Both the position numbers and the translations under genes were made by a program. From Gammaproteobacteria bacterium (lineage in GTDB: Bacteria > Pseudomonadota > Gammaproteobacteria > Acidiferrobacterales > Sulfurifustaceae), in NCBI GenBank assembly GCA_016199745.1, contig JACQFZ010000035.1, forward strand, positions 1-64,000: a stretch of DNA of 64,000 bases, in the 5' to 3' direction. Shown here piece after piece: positions 7,717 to 17,643 of the stretch; positions within the stretch are counted from its first letter, which is position 1; each line of letters opens with the position of its first letter. The notes beneath the pieces were generated by a model. The model searched no databases. It was given only the letters and a program-made list of their open reading frames with translations, and had not been told where the DNA came from.

Positions 7717-10254
7717 GTGCAGAATCAACAATCCTCGTTCTGGAATCTTCCGCTTACTTCCAATCAGTCGCAATTGAACGCGGGCCCAACCGGACTCACC
7801 GGTGAAGACGCTCGCCGACGCATTACCGCTATCGGTCCCAACACCTTACAGACACATCCTCGGCGCGCGTTGCTGCTGCAGTTTGCCGCTCGCTTCGGCA
7901 ACCCGCTGGTCATCGTGCTGCTGGTGGCGAGCGGCGTCGCCGCGCTTACCGGGGATGTGGTGAGTTTCGTCATCATCGGTGTCATCGTACTTATCAGCGT
8001 GACACTCGATTTTGTACAGGAGTATCAAGCCGGCCGCGCTGCGGAACGATTACGCCTGTCTGTGACAACACGGGTAACGGTAGTGCGCGACGGTCGCAAG
8101 ATTGACGTGAACATGGCCGACATAGTGCCGGGCGACACGGTGTTGTTATCGGCCGGCAATCTGGTGCCGGCCGACGGGCGCGTGTTGGAGGCCAAGGACT
8201 TTTTCGTGAACCAGTCGCTGCTCACCGGCGAATCCTATCCGGTTGAAAAGCACAGCGGCGATTTACCGGCGCCGACCGACGACATCAGCAAAGTCATCAA
8301 CGCGGTGTTCATGGGCAGCTCGGTGATCAGCGGCGCCGCAACCGTCATGATCTGCCGCACGGGTTCGGCCACGGCGTTGGGTTCGATCGCCGAATCGCTG
8401 GCCACGAAAGCGCCGGCCAACGCGTTCGAGATCGGCACACACCAGTTCGGCATGCTCATCATGCGCCTGACCATCCTGTTGGTGTTGTTCGTGCTGCTGA
8501 TCAACACCCTGCTCCACCGTCCGCTGCTTGAATCGTTTCTATTCGCCGTTGCCTTGGCCGTCGGTTTGACACCGGAGCTGTTGCCGATGGTGGTGTCGGT
8601 GACGTTGGCACGCGGCGCGTTGCGCATGGCCAAGAAAGACGTCGTCGTCAAACGGCTCGCGGCGATTCATAACCTCGGCGGCATGGACGTGTTGTGCACC
8701 GACAAGACCGGCACGTTGACACAAGCGTGTATCCATCTAGAGCGTCACATCGATGCCGACGGCCAAGACAGCACGCAGGTGTTAACGCTTGCCTACCTCA
8801 ACAGTTATTTCGAAACCGGTCTCAAGAGTCCGCTGGATGATGCGATCCTCGAACACAAAGAGATTGACGTATCGAGCTGGCACAAGCTCGATGAGGTACC
8901 GTTCGATTTCGAACGCCGGCGCGTGTCAGTACTGGTAGATAACAGTCGCGAGCGCTTGCTGGTCGTAAAAGGTGCGCCGGAAGACATCCTACGTCTGTGC
9001 ACGCATCACGCCGTCGGGCGCGAACAAAATCCGGCAAGCATCGATGTTCAAACGCTCGCGCGACTCCAGGCGCTGCGCACAAGCCTGGAGACGGAAGGCT
9101 TCCGAGTGCTGGGCGTCGCCTGGCGCAATGTCGCGCCAGATCATCCGCACGCCGTTGTGAGCGATGAAGCGGGGCTCGTCTTTGCCGGCTTCGCCGCTTT
9201 TCTGGACCCGCCAAAAGCGAGCGCCGCCGCGGCCCTTAAGTCACTCGCTGCCAGCGGCGTTACCATCAAGATCGTCACCGGCGATAGCGAACTAGTGACG
9301 CAACATGTTTGTGGCCTACTGGGATTACCGATTCACGGCATGCTAACCGGCGAGGCCATCCAGCACCTGGACGACCAGGCGCTACAAGTGCAAGCAGAGA
9401 ACAACAATTTGTTTTGCCGCGTCACGCCGACGCAGAAAAATCGCATCATCCTCGCCCTCAAGGCGCGCGGTCATACGGTCGGCTATCTGGGCGACGGCAT
9501 CAATGACGCACCGTCGCTGCACTCGGCGGACGTTGGCATTTCCGTCGACAGCGCCGTCGACATCGCCAAGGAGGCCGCGGAAATAATCCTGCTCAAACAG
9601 GACTTGAACGTCCTGTACGACGGCGTGCTCGAAGGTCGGCGCACCTTCGGCAACATCATGAAGTACATCATGATGGGCACGAGCTCGAACTTCGGCAACA
9701 TGTTCAGCATGGCCGGCGCGTCGCTGTTTCTGCCGTTCTTGCCGATGCTGCCGGTGCAGATCCTGCTCAACAATTTGCTTTACGACATTTCTGAAATTGC
9801 CATCCCACTGGACCACGTGGATCAGGAATATCTCGAAAAGCCGCGACACTGGGACATGCGCTTCATTCGTAACTTCATGTGGGTCGTTGGACCGGTCAGC
9901 TCGGTCTTCGACATTCTCACGTTCTTCATCATGCTGCGGTTTTTCCAGGCGGGGCCAGCACTGTTCCGCACCGGCTGGTTCATCGAATCGATAGCGACTC
10001 AGGTATTGGTGATATTCATCATCCGCACGCGCCGCAGACCGTGGCGCAGCGTTCCCAATGTTTGGCTGTCGACAACGTCATTGGTAATCGTCATCGCTGC
10101 CATGGCGCTGCCGTTTACACCGATCGGTTCGTATTTCGATTTCGTCGCTCCGCCGCCGCTGTTTTTCCTGATCCTGCTGGGACTGCTGCTGTGCTATCTA
10201 TTTGCGGCGGAGGCCGTTAAACAGTACTTCTATCGTCGTTATGCCTCGCGCTGA
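7717..10254 (+). CDS. mgtA: Mg2+-translocating P-type ATPase (MgtA-like, P3B)
   Basis: 845 residues from a GTG start; the usual length for MgtA/MgtB (about 900) is nearly met. Visible motifs in order: cation-ATPase N-terminal domain (about 20-75), actuator loop [12 protein letters not shown] (about 168), PELLPMVV in the ion-binding helix (about 287), the phosphorylation site CTDKTGTLT (about 328), nucleotide-binding KGAPED, hinge GDGINDAPS (about 594), and C-terminal membrane helices. It would sit in the inner membrane and import Mg2+ at the cost of ATP. It is preceded by repeats and a tRNA-like remnant, and its 3' end overlaps that of the convergent phosphoketolase gene by 16 bases. The symbol rests on family resemblance; other P3 ATPases of different specificity cannot be excluded. 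Confidence 0.85.
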   Translation: MQNQQSSFWNLPLTSNQSQLNAGPTGLTGEDARRRITAIGPNTLQTHPRRALLLQFAARFGNPLVIVLLVASGVAALTGDVVSFVIIGVIVLISVTLDFVQEYQAGRAAERLRLSVTTRVTVVRDGRKIDVNMADIVPGDTVLLSAGNLVPADGRVLEAKDFFVNQSLLTGESYPVEKHSGDLPAPTDDISKVINAVFMGSSVISGAATVMICRTGSATALGSIAESLATKAPANAFEIGTHQFGMLIMRLTILLVLFVLLINTLLHRPLLESFLFAVALAVGLTPELLPMVVSVTLARGALRMAKKDVVVKRLAAIHNLGGMDVLCTDKTGTLTQACIHLERHIDADGQDSTQVLTLAYLNSYFETGLKSPLDDAILEHKEIDVSSWHKLDEVPFDFERRRVSVLVDNSRERLLVVKGAPEDILRLCTHHAVGREQNPASIDVQTLARLQALRTSLETEGFRVLGVAWRNVAPDHPHAVVSDEAGLVFAGFAAFLDPPKASAAAALKSLAASGVTIKIVTGDSELVTQHVCGLLGLPIHGMLTGEAIQHLDDQALQVQAENNNLFCRVTPTQKNRIILALKARGHTVGYLGDGINDAPSLHSADVGISVDSAVDIAKEAAEIILLKQDLNVLYDGVLEGRRTFGNIMKYIMMGTSSNFGNMFSMAGASLFLPFLPMLPVQILLNNLLYDISEIAIPLDHVDQEYLEKPRHWDMRFIRNFMWVVGPVSSVFDILTFFIMLRFFQAGPALFRTGWFIESIATQVLVIFIIRTRRRPWRSVPNVWLSTTSLVIVIAAMALPFTPIGSYFDFVAPPPLFFLILLGLLLCYLFAAEAVKQYFYRRYASR

Positions 10255-12680
10255 GGACTGTGATATTCGATACCGGCATCACTGGCGTTTCCGCGCGACC
10301 ATCTCCAGTTGCGTATCTCGGGCATGTCCTCGCCATGCTCGACGATGTATCGTTTGTGCTCACGGCGTTTATCCTGCATCCGTTGTTTGAGGTCCGCGGC
10401 TTCGTCGGCAAGAAAAGGAACGCGGTCCGCCACGTCCATCACTAGGCGAAATCGATCGAGATCGTTGAGCACAACCATGTCGAAAGGCGTCGTCGTCGTG
10501 CCCTCCTCCTTATAGCCGCGTACGTGCAGATTGCCGTGATTGGTGCGCCGATAGGTCAGACGGTGGATCAGCCACGGATAACCGTGATAGGCAAAAATAA
10601 CGGGCCTGTCTGTCGTGAACAGCGCGTCGAAATCGCGATCTGAAAGTCCGTGCGGGTGCTCTTCGCTCGGCTGCAGCGTCATCAGATCGACGACATTGAC
10701 GACGCGCACCTTGAGCGACGGCACGAGTTGGCGCAGCAAGTCTACCGCCGCGAGCGTTTCAATCGTCGGCACATCGCCGGCGCACGCCATCACGACGTCG
10801 GCGGCCGCGCCTTGGTCGTTACTCGCCCACTGCCAGGCACCGATGCCCGCGGCGCAGTGCTTGATGGCGGCATCCATGTCGAGCCACTGCGGCTGATCGT
10901 TCTTGCCGGCGATGACGACGTTCACGAGGTTGCGCGAGCGCAGACAATGATCGGTCACGCAAAGCAGCGTGTTGGCGTCGGGCGGCAGGTAGACACGAAT
11001 GATGTCAGCCTTCTTGTTCATCACGTGGTCGATGAAGCCCGGGTCCTGGTGCGAAAAGCCGTTATGGTCCTGACGCCAAACATGCGAGGTCAGAAAAATA
11101 TTGAGCGAGGCGATCGGCCGCCGCCAGGGGATCTTTTTGGCGACCTTGATCCACTTGGCGTGCTGGTTGAACATCGAGTCGACGATATGAATAAACGCCT
11201 CGTAACATGAGAACACCCCGTGCCGGCCGGTGAGCAGGTAACCTTCGAGCCAACCCTGGCAGGTGTGCTCGCTCAAGATTTCCATCACCCGGCCATCCGG
11301 TGCGAGATGGTCATCGTCGGCAATGCGCTCGGCCATCCACGCGCGCTCGGTGACTTCGAACAAGGCGCCAAGCCGGTTCGAGGCGGTTTCATCCGGACCG
11401 ACGACGCGAAAGTTGCGCGATGCCAGATTGAGCGTCATGACATCGCGCAGATAATTGCCCGTCACACGCATCGCCTCGGCCGATACCGAGCCCGGTGTTG
11501 GAATGTTCACGGCATAGTGACGATACTCGGGCAGATTCAAATCCTTGAGCAGCGCACCGCCGTTGGCGTGCGGATTCGCGCCCATGCGCCGTGCGCCGTC
11601 GGGCGCCAACGCCTGCAGCTCGGGACGCGGTGTGCCGTCGGCATCGAACAACTCTTCGGGCCGGTAACTCTTCATCCATTGCTCGAGGAGTTTCAGGTGC
11701 TCCGGCTTTTCCGCCAGCTCGCCGAACGGAACCTGATGCGAGCGCCAACTGCCCTCGGTTTTCTTTCCATCAACCTCTTTCGGTCCGGTCCAACCTTTCG
11801 GCGTCTTCAAGACAATCATCGGCCAATGTGGGCGTTCGTGTTGGCCACCTGAGCGCGCTTGTTTCTGAATTGACTTGATATCGGCGATGACAGCATCGAC
11901 GGTCACCGCCATCTTCCGATGCATCGCCTCGGGCTCGCTGCCTTCAACAAAGTACGGCCGGTAGCCGAATCCGACGAGCACGCTTTCCAATTCCGCGCGC
12001 GGAATGCGCGCTAGTACGGTCGGGTTGGCGATCTTGTAGCCGTTCAAATGCAGAATCGGCAACACCGCACCATCGGTCGACGGATTGAGAAACTTGTTCG
12101 AGTGCCAAGCGGCCGCCAGCGGCCCGGTCTCGGCCTCGCCGTCGCCGACCACGCAGGCGACGATCAAATCGGGATTGTCGAACGCCGCGCCGTACGCGTG
12201 CGACAGCGAGTACCCCAGTTCGCCGCCCTCGTGGATCGACCCCGGTGTCTCCGGCGTCGCATGACTGCCGATGCCGCCCGGAAACGAGAATTGCCGGAAC
12301 AACTTCTTCATTCCCTCCGCATCCTGCGACACGTTCGGGTAGAGCTCGCTGTAGGTGCCTTCGAGCCAGGTACTGGCCACCAGCGCCGGGCCGCCGTGAC
12401 CGGGGCCGGCGACGATCATCACATTGAGGTCATACTTACTAATAGCGCGATTCAGATGGACGTAAATGAAATTGAGCCCGGGCGTCGTGCCCCAGTGACC
12501 GAGTAATCGCGGCTTCACGTGATTGATCGTGAGCGGCTCCTTGAGAAGCGGATTGTCGAGCAGATAGATCTGCCCGACCGATAGATAGTTCGCGGCGCGC
12601 CAGTACGCGTCGATTTTGCGTACGTCCTCGGCCGATAACGGGCCTACCGCGGGTTGGGTCGCCGTCGCTGCTTCATTCAT
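10239..12680 (-). CDS. xfp: Xylulose-5-phosphate/fructose-6-phosphate phosphoketolase
   Basis: 813 residues, full family length. A thiamine-diphosphate enzyme splitting xylulose-5-P or fructose-6-P with phosphate into acetyl phosphate plus a triose or tetrose phosphate. Motifs: [14 protein letters not shown] and GPGHGGPA near the N-terminus, [13 protein letters not shown], the diphosphate-binding GDGEAETG (about residue 182), [17 protein letters not shown], and [23 protein letters not shown] lies eight bases before the ATG. Acetyl phosphate would normally be cashed in for ATP by acetate kinase, but the ackA-like gene directly upstream (12988-13222) is only a 3' remnant, so another kinase or phosphotransacetylase elsewhere must serve. 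The 3' end overlaps the convergent MgtA-type gene. Confidence 0.93.
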   Translation of the reverse strand: MNEAATATQPAVGPLSAEDVRKIDAYWRAANYLSVGQIYLLDNPLLKEPLTINHVKPRLLGHWGTTPGLNFIYVHLNRAISKYDLNVMIVAGPGHGGPALVASTWLEGTYSELYPNVSQDAEGMKKLFRQFSFPGGIGSHATPETPGSIHEGGELGYSLSHAYGAAFDNPDLIVACVVGDGEAETGPLAAAWHSNKFLNPSTDGAVLPILHLNGYKIANPTVLARIPRAELESVLVGFGYRPYFVEGSEPEAMHRKMAVTVDAVIADIKSIQKQARSGGQHERPHWPMIVLKTPKGWTGPKEVDGKKTEGSWRSHQVPFGELAEKPEHLKLLEQWMKSYRPEELFDADGTPRPELQALAPDGARRMGANPHANGGALLKDLNLPEYRHYAVNIPTPGSVSAEAMRVTGNYLRDVMTLNLASRNFRVVGPDETASNRLGALFEVTERAWMAERIADDDHLAPDGRVMEILSEHTCQGWLEGYLLTGRHGVFSCYEAFIHIVDSMFNQHAKWIKVAKKIPWRRPIASLNIFLTSHVWRQDHNGFSHQDPGFIDHVMNKKADIIRVYLPPDANTLLCVTDHCLRSRNLVNVVIAGKNDQPQWLDMDAAIKHCAAGIGAWQWASNDQGAAADVVMACAGDVPTIETLAAVDLLRQLVPSLKVRVVNVVDLMTLQPSEEHPHGLSDRDFDALFTTDRPVIFAYHGYPWLIHRLTYRRTNHGNLHVRGYKEEGTTTTPFDMVVLNDLDRFRLVMDVADRVPFLADEAADLKQRMQDKRREHKRYIVEHGEDMPEIRNWRWSRGNASDAGIEYHSPQREA

Positions 12681-12778
12681 GACTGAGTCTCCTTTGCTTT
12701 CATGCTCATCCTTGTAAGCGCTTGGCGCCGCTCTGCTGCGAGGGGTCGCGTAAGCAAGATGGAAATGGAATCAGAACC

Positions 12779-12923
12779 GAATGGTACTTACTTAAGCTCA
12801 GACAGACTTTGACTAGTTTTATACATTTTATAAATGGATCAGGGTTGCCTTAAGCAACAACGGGAGCGTGTCAGCCGATGTTCCCTTTTCCGCGGCGGTG
12901 AAATTGTTAAGTAAGTGCCATTC
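12779..12923. mobile_element. Second MITE-like element with the same terminal repeats
   Basis: Left end GAATGGTACTTACTTAA (12779-12795) and right end TTAAGTAAGTGCCATTC (12907-12923) are inverted repeats with one mismatch and match the ends of the element at 7015. Flanks AATCAGAACC (12769-12778) and AATCGGAACC (12925-12934) look like a 10-bp target duplication with one change. The interior (111 bp) has no gene and differs from the first copy. It lies in the upstream region of the phosphoketolase gene. Confidence 0.7.
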
Positions 12924-12987
12924 AAATCGGAACCTTTTCTATGGATGTCGATTGTCGCGCCATGGCCGGTGCAGGACTCGTTTGAAT

Positions 12988-13222
12988 CTAATTTATTATC
13001 GCCACGGCAGCGCGTGCGAGCATTTCGGCTTCATCCACTGGAATTACCCACACCTCGACCTTACTGTCGCCGTCACTGATACGCGCTTGCCTTCCGATGG
13101 CGGCATGGTTGGTGTCGGTGTCGAGTGATATCCCGAGCCTTTCCAACCCTGACAAAATTTTCGAACGCACCCTCGGCGCGCGCTCGCCAACGCCGCCGCC
13201 GAATAGGATTGCCTCGGCGTAC
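12988..13222 (-). pseudogene. ackA: Acetate kinase, C-terminal remnant
   Basis: Minus-strand codons read AEAILFGGGVGERAPRVRSK, then ILSGLERLGISLD, ending in KVEVWVIPVDEAEMLARAA. This is the C-terminal fifth of acetate kinase (phosphate-loop region GGGVGE; WVIP(T/V)xEExMIAR end). Everything upstream is missing; the sequence switches near 13222 to a P-type ATPase fragment. It lies upstream of, and on the same strand as, the phosphoketolase gene, where an ackA gene is metabolically expected. Confidence 0.75.
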
Positions 13223-13954
13223 TACCACCGCTGGTGGACGGAAGTTCAGCACGCGCCACGCCAAGCACTCGCAAGCCGCGCTCGGCCATTGTTGCCACTT
13301 TCCCCAACAGGGTTGCGCGCGCGGACGCTGTTAAGCCGCAGAGCGTGGCGATCGCTTCCGGTGCGCCCTTGGCGGCAACGACGTAGTGATCGTGATCGGC
13401 CGATTGCCAAACGTGCGTGAGCGCTGGAAATTCGGACGCGAACGGATACTTGTGTACCAGCTGCCAGCCTTGATGCGGTTGCTCGGTGAAAATATCGCGC
13501 CCCAGCGTGAAGAACGCCTTTTCCATGGTATCGAATGGTTCAATTTCGCTCGCGAGCGATGCCGAACTCCACAACATCATGAAAGCGCTCGGGCAGTGGC
13601 GTGACGTTCGTCGTGTCTATGTCGATGGTTTCGTTTTCGATCCATAGCCCACGCACCGTCATGCGGTTTTCAGTCAGCGTGCCGGTTTTATCCACGCACA
13701 GGACGGTTGCCGCACCGAGCGTCTCAATCGCCAGGGCGCGTCGCGTTAACACATCCTGTCGCGAGATGCGCCAGGCACCGAGCGCCAAAAATACGGTCAA
13801 CACCAACGGAAATTCTTCCGGTAGATTGGCCATCGCGAGCGTGATGCGGGCGAGCACGCCGTTCAGCCCACCGCGCGTCAGTCCGTACGCGCACCCATCG
13901 CGCGGCTGCTTCGTGGGTCGATAGCGCTTGGTCCCATCCGTGCCGCGGTTTCAT
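13223..13954 (-). pseudogene. Cation-transporting P-type ATPase, multiply broken
   Basis: Pieces in order: an N-terminal start (MKPRHGWDQALSTHEAAAR), then after a shift AYGLTRGGLNGVLARITLAM, the helix NLPEEFPLVLTVFLALGAWR, the phosphorylation site VLCVDKTGTLTENRMTV, FHDVVEFGI, a frame change near 13560-13580, then EIEPFDTMEKAFFTLG and AAKGAPEAIATLCGL up to RVLGVARAELP. The actuator domain and first membrane helices are missing, and the 3' half (hinge domain and last helices) is replaced by the ackA remnant. It resembles bacterial calcium/PMCA-type ATPases. It cannot make a working pump. Confidence 0.75.
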
Positions 13955-14046
13955 CGCATTGCGGTCCTCGATGAATCGTCGTTACGGGAAAGTTTGATCG
14001 TGACCCGGTTCATGTCGTCAAGCTCTGTCGTGTCTCCGTTACGACT

Positions 14047-15435
14047 TCATGACATCGATATTTTCTCGACAAGCTCCGCGGTGAGCATCACTTGTTCCTG
14101 ATCGTTTGGCACCCGCACATTCCACTTGAACCGTTCTTCGATGTGCTTGCATAGCGCATCGGCCGCCGCCGGCTCGCCGTGGGTGATAAATGTCTGGCGT
14201 GGCGCTGACCCGAAATTTCCGAGCCAATCGAGAATCTCGACGTAATCGGCGTGCGCCGAGAGGTTGGAGATGTTCGCCACTTCAGCGCGCACCGGCACCA
14301 GTTCGCCGTGTATCTTCACCGCCTCAACACCGTTCAGCATCGCCGCGCCGCGCGTGCCGCCGGCCTGAAAACCGGCGAACAGAATCGTGTTACGCGCGTC
14401 GGGCGCGAATGTCTTCAGGTGATGCAACACGCGACCGCCCGTGGCCATGCCGCTGGCCGAGACGATGATCATCGGCCCTTTGCGTGCGTTGAGTGCCTTC
14501 GATTCGTCGACGCTGTTGACGTACGTCGCCACGGCGCACATGGCGTCGCATTGCTCGGGCGTCAAGCGATGTTCGCCGCGATGTTGGTGAAAGATTTGCG
14601 TTACATTCACCGCCATTGGGCTATTCAAAAACACCGGTACGTCCGGGATCGCCTTGGCCGACTTTAGGAGATGAACGTAGTACAGGAGCGTTTGCGCACG
14701 ACCGACCGCGAACGCCGGCACGATGACCGCACCGCCACGTTCGAACGTGCGATTCAGAATCTCGGCCAGCCGTTCGCGCGGATCGCGTGCATCGTGTCGG
14801 CGACTACCGTACGTGGACTCGACCACGACATAGTCCGCGCGCGGTACGGGCGTGGGCGGCAGCATTAAAAGATCGTTGGCGCGCCCGAGATCGCCGGTAA
14901 ACAGGATCGAGGTTCCGGCGTGATGCAGCTTCACCATCGCCGCGCCGAGAATATGTCCCGCGGGCAGGAAGCTGAAATTCACGCCCGCGCCGAGATCCAC
15001 ATCGCGCTCGAAGGCGATCGGTTTCAGCCGCAGCAATGCGCGCCTGGCGTCGTCTTCGGTATACAGCGGCAATGCCGGTTGATGTTTCGAGAAACCGCCG
15101 CGGTTTGCATACGCCGCGTCTTCTTCCTGCAAATGACCGCTGTCCGGCAGCAGGAGCGCGCACAACTCACTCGTTGCTTGCGTGCAATAGACCGGCCCGG
15201 TGAAACCGTTCTTCACCAGCAGCGGAAGGTAACCGGTGTGATCAAGATGTGCGTGCGTGAGTATCACGGCGTCGAGCGCACGCGCATCGAACGGTAGCGC
15301 CGCCCAGTTACGCAGCCGCAGTTGCTTGAAGCCCTGGAACAGTCCACAGTCCACCAGGATCTGTTTGCCGCCAACCGTCATCAAGTACTTCGAACCGGTT
15401 ACGGTACCCGTTGCGCCGAGAAACGCGAGTTGCAT
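14047..15435 (-). CDS. Beta-CASP metallo-beta-lactamase-fold RNase/exonuclease-like protein
   Basis: 462 residues. N-terminal MBL motifs: FLGATGTVTGS, DCGLFQG, and the metal site THAHLDHTGYLP (about residue 60). Further metal ligands are in AGHILGA and FTGDLG. The beta-CASP insert includes VESTYG, VPAFAVGRAQTLLYY, and motif SASGMATGG. The C-terminus has the RMMBL-like stretch NISNLSAHAD and ITHGEP. This is the CPSF73-like/YSH1-type family (predicted RNA or DNA nuclease). AAGGTGG lies upstream of the ATG. In other bacteria such genes often accompany phosphoketolase and cation-ATPase genes in stress islands, which fits the neighbours here; its substrate is not known. Confidence 0.88.
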   Translation of the reverse strand: MQLAFLGATGTVTGSKYLMTVGGKQILVDCGLFQGFKQLRLRNWAALPFDARALDAVILTHAHLDHTGYLPLLVKNGFTGPVYCTQATSELCALLLPDSGHLQEEDAAYANRGGFSKHQPALPLYTEDDARRALLRLKPIAFERDVDLGAGVNFSFLPAGHILGAAMVKLHHAGTSILFTGDLGRANDLLMLPPTPVPRADYVVVESTYGSRRHDARDPRERLAEILNRTFERGGAVIVPAFAVGRAQTLLYYVHLLKSAKAIPDVPVFLNSPMAVNVTQIFHQHRGEHRLTPEQCDAMCAVATYVNSVDESKALNARKGPMIIVSASGMATGGRVLHHLKTFAPDARNTILFAGFQAGGTRGAAMLNGVEAVKIHGELVPVRAEVANISNLSAHADYVEILDWLGNFGSAPRQTFITHGEPAAADALCKHIEERFKWNVRVPNDQEQVMLTAELVEKISMS

Positions 15436-15551
15436 TAATCCACCTTATTTATGATTGAGTCACACGACTAGTCTCTGCCAGCGGTAATCCAGAAGCACCG
15501 TCTGTCGAGATCATGCGGGTGCATGCTCGAATTGCGTCGTCGCGTGTTCCA

Positions 15552-15770
15552 TCATCGGCCTTCCAGCCGTGTGCGTTTGCCGGCGACGTAGTTCACTTCG
15601 GCATGGTGCACACCGGGCAGGCGTGCGATTTGAGCCAACATGTCATGCATCACGCCCGACATATGTGCCGACCCCGGTCCAGCGGCTGTTGCCGCATACG
15701 CCGAACCACCGGACATCAACGCCGCCATACATAGCGCGGCCAGGTATCCACGCCTCACTGTGTTTTGCAT
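15552..15770 (-). CDS. Small exported hypothetical protein
   Basis: 72 residues. A signal peptide (MQNTVRRGYLAALCMAALMS, cleavage after AYA) is followed by a short mature chain of about 45 residues rich in His and Met (HMSGVMHDMLAQIARLPGVH). The start is set at 15770 because AAGGAG is placed seven bases before it. No family is recognised. It is the last gene in a minus-strand series of small membrane proteins, and its His/Met content would be compatible with metal binding, which is a guess. Confidence 0.6.
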   Translation of the reverse strand: MQNTVRRGYLAALCMAALMSGGSAYAATAAGPGSAHMSGVMHDMLAQIARLPGVHHAEVNYVAGKRTRLEGR

Positions 15771-15807
15771 AACAATCTCCTTGGGTGATGAAATAAATTG
15801 CCTTGGA

Positions 15808-16086
15808 CTAACGACGACCGACACGCTCGTAGATCCATCCGAAGAGCGCGCCAAAAATAAAGCTCACGACCACCACGGATATAAAACCGCCAACCGCTTC
15901 ACCGACGCCGATCGGCTTCGTCGGCGGGCGCTTGATGAGCGAGAGATCGAGCCCGTGGAACCAGCTATTGAAAAATCCCAGGGTGCCGTCGGGGAAAAGC
16001 AGTACCGCCATCAAACATACCAACGACAGCGCGCCGAAGGTCACGGCGGATGCCACGCCTACTGTTACTGCCTTGCTGGTTGCCAT
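15808..16086 (-). CDS. DUF5676-like small membrane protein
   Basis: 92 residues with two predicted membrane helices (about 10-32 and 64-86) joined by a loop FHGLDLSLIKRPP, which is typical of DUF5676 proteins (FHGxDLxxI). Function is unknown. Members often lie with heavy-metal-related membrane genes, as here next to ICMT-like and DUF2933 genes on the same strand. Confidence 0.7.
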   Translation of the reverse strand: MATSKAVTVGVASAVTFGALSLVCLMAVLLFPDGTLGFFNSWFHGLDLSLIKRPPTKPIGVGEAVGGFISVVVVSFIFGALFGWIYERVGRR

Positions 16087-16108
16087 AAGTCACCTCGTCA
16101 TAAACCGA

Positions 16109-16765
16109 TCAATGCTGAGCTTGCGGATCGGCGCGACCGCCGAGCCGTGGAATAAACGCCGGGGTATGGGCGGCATAACGGCGATAGGCATCGCCGAATT
16201 CGGCGACGCCGTCGCGCTCCTCGCGCCGTGCCAAACGAACATACATGTAGACCAGCGCCGGAAACATCACGAGCGTTAAGAGCGTCGGCCACTGCAATAA
16301 AAAGCCGAACATGATGAGGACGAAGGCAACATATTGAGGATGACGAATACGCGCGTACGGGCCGGTGATCGCCAATGTGTGATGTTTCTGCGCTGCGTGC
16401 AGCACGCGCCATGCATTCGAGAGCATGATGAAACCGCCGCCGATGAAGACGAAGCTCAATAGATGAAACGGCCCAAAGTGAGGGTTTCCTTTCCAACCGA
16501 AGAGCATTTCAGGCAGGTGGCCCGAATCGTGCGCGAACCAATCCACGCCGGGATAGCGGCTCTGTAGCCAGCCGGAGAAAAAATAGATCGTGAGCGGAAA
16601 GCCATACATCTCAGTGAACAGCGCCACGATGAAGCCCGAAAATGCGCCGAACGAGCGCCAGTCGCGTTTGCTCTGCGGCTTGGCGAAGCTGAAGGCGAAA
16701 AAAATAAATACCGCCGAGTTGATGATGGCCAGCGACCATAAGCCATAGGCAGGAGCGTCGCTCAT
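16109..16765 (-). CDS. Isoprenylcysteine carboxyl methyltransferase-family membrane protein
   Basis: About 218 residues with several membrane helices and the C-terminal motif GPYARIRHPQYVAF...RREERDGVAEFGDAYRRY, typical of the ICMT/PEMT family (SAM-dependent methylation of small or prenylated substrates). Start 16765 is chosen because GGGAGCC lies upstream and its ATGA overlaps the stop of the DUF2933 gene, showing translational coupling. The actual substrate in bacteria is unknown; such genes recur in metal-resistance islands with DUF2933. Confidence 0.8.
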   Translation of the reverse strand: MSDAPAYGLWSLAIINSAVFIFFAFSFAKPQSKRDWRSFGAFSGFIVALFTEMYGFPLTIYFFSGWLQSRYPGVDWFAHDSGHLPEMLFGWKGNPHFGPFHLLSFVFIGGGFIMLSNAWRVLHAAQKHHTLAITGPYARIRHPQYVAFVLIMFGFLLQWPTLLTLVMFPALVYMYVRLARREERDGVAEFGDAYRRYAAHTPAFIPRLGGRADPQAQH

Positions 16766-16980
16766 TGTTTGGCTCCCTTGTCGCCATGATCGTGGCCGCC
16801 GTGGCCGAATAAATGCATCAGCGGACATAGCGCGAGCAGTATGAATGGCAGCCAGCCGAATAGATGGGCACGATGTTCGGTGGCCAGAAAAAATCCCGCG
16901 ATGGCGATGAAGCCCATGAGTACCAGGCCAGTACGCGAACGCCAGAACGATGGTGGTTTATCGATATGATCGTGTTTCAT
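16762..16980 (-). CDS. DUF2933 family small membrane protein
   Basis: 72 residues. Contains SFWRSRTGLVLMGFIAIAGF, then FLATEHRAHLFGWLP, and a second helix, ending in the His-rich tail FGHGGHDHGDKG. This is the DUF2933 pattern. The His tail suggests metal contact. Its stop overlaps the start of the ICMT-like gene by four bases (ATGA). It leads the minus-strand operon DUF2933-ICMT, with DUF5676 and a small exported protein behind. Confidence 0.8.
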   Translation of the reverse strand: MKHDHIDKPPSFWRSRTGLVLMGFIAIAGFFLATEHRAHLFGWLPFILLALCPLMHLFGHGGHDHGDKGAKQ

Positions 16981-17111
16981 GCGGCCCTCGTAGTTCCGGT
17001 GTAATTAATCTTTCCGGCGTTATCGGAAGTGGTCCTTGTGCTAGTGCTGTTACTCAGTGCCCATCATCAACCGAATGTCACTTAAACTCCTTGATCCACA
17101 TCAACCCAATA

Positions 17112-17370
17112 TCATGCGAACGCCTTGATCAGCGCCTCAAACTGCGCTCGAAGCGACTTGTCGTGTGGCGTTATGGGCGGAATCTTGCGCTCGATACCAA
17201 ACAACTCATAAACAGCCATCTGCGCCGCGCGCACTGAATACTCCACCGTGAAGACGACGTCATCCGCAATCTCGACGAACTGGCTGATGAAGGCGAGGTT
17301 CTTCGAGCCGCGCGGCAGCGGTCGATCGCTACGCAAGCGAGGCATGAACATGCTGATGTTCCTTTCCATA
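17112..17370 (-). pseudogene. Oleate hydratase (MCRA family), C-terminal fragment
   Basis: The minus strand reads ISMFMPRLRSDRPLPRGSKN, then LAFISQFVEIADDVVFTVEY, SVRAAQMAVYELFGIERKIP. This is the conserved C-terminal part of the FAD-dependent oleate hydratase/67-kDa myosin-cross-reactive antigen family (full length about 550 residues). The reading frame stays open to 17483 but residues upstream of about 17370 do not match the family. Only some 85 residues remain, so it is a truncated remnant. Confidence 0.7.
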
Positions 17371-17643
17371 GGATTGCAACGCGCCTCGACGCGCGGCGCG
17401 TGCCGAAAAAACCGCTCTATTCGCGGACAGGTTCCGAGCGTCAAAGGTACTGCGACTGACATTTTCAGTCTGTGCGGTGTCATACACAGCGCCCAGGGGA
17501 TTGAGCGCGTTCTCTGCGTGAATACCTTTGTGGCGGTAATTGTCGCGTGCGCCTCCGCTCGCGTTGTTACTGGGCATTACGCCATTCGGTGGTTTCGCAT
17601 AGAAGCAAATGGGCGCACGGCCCGATAAGACATTTGTTCGAGA

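Noticed and set aside
13223-13954. A functional calcium-type ATPase
   Set aside because: Actuator domain, hinge domain and final helices are missing and the frame changes at least once.
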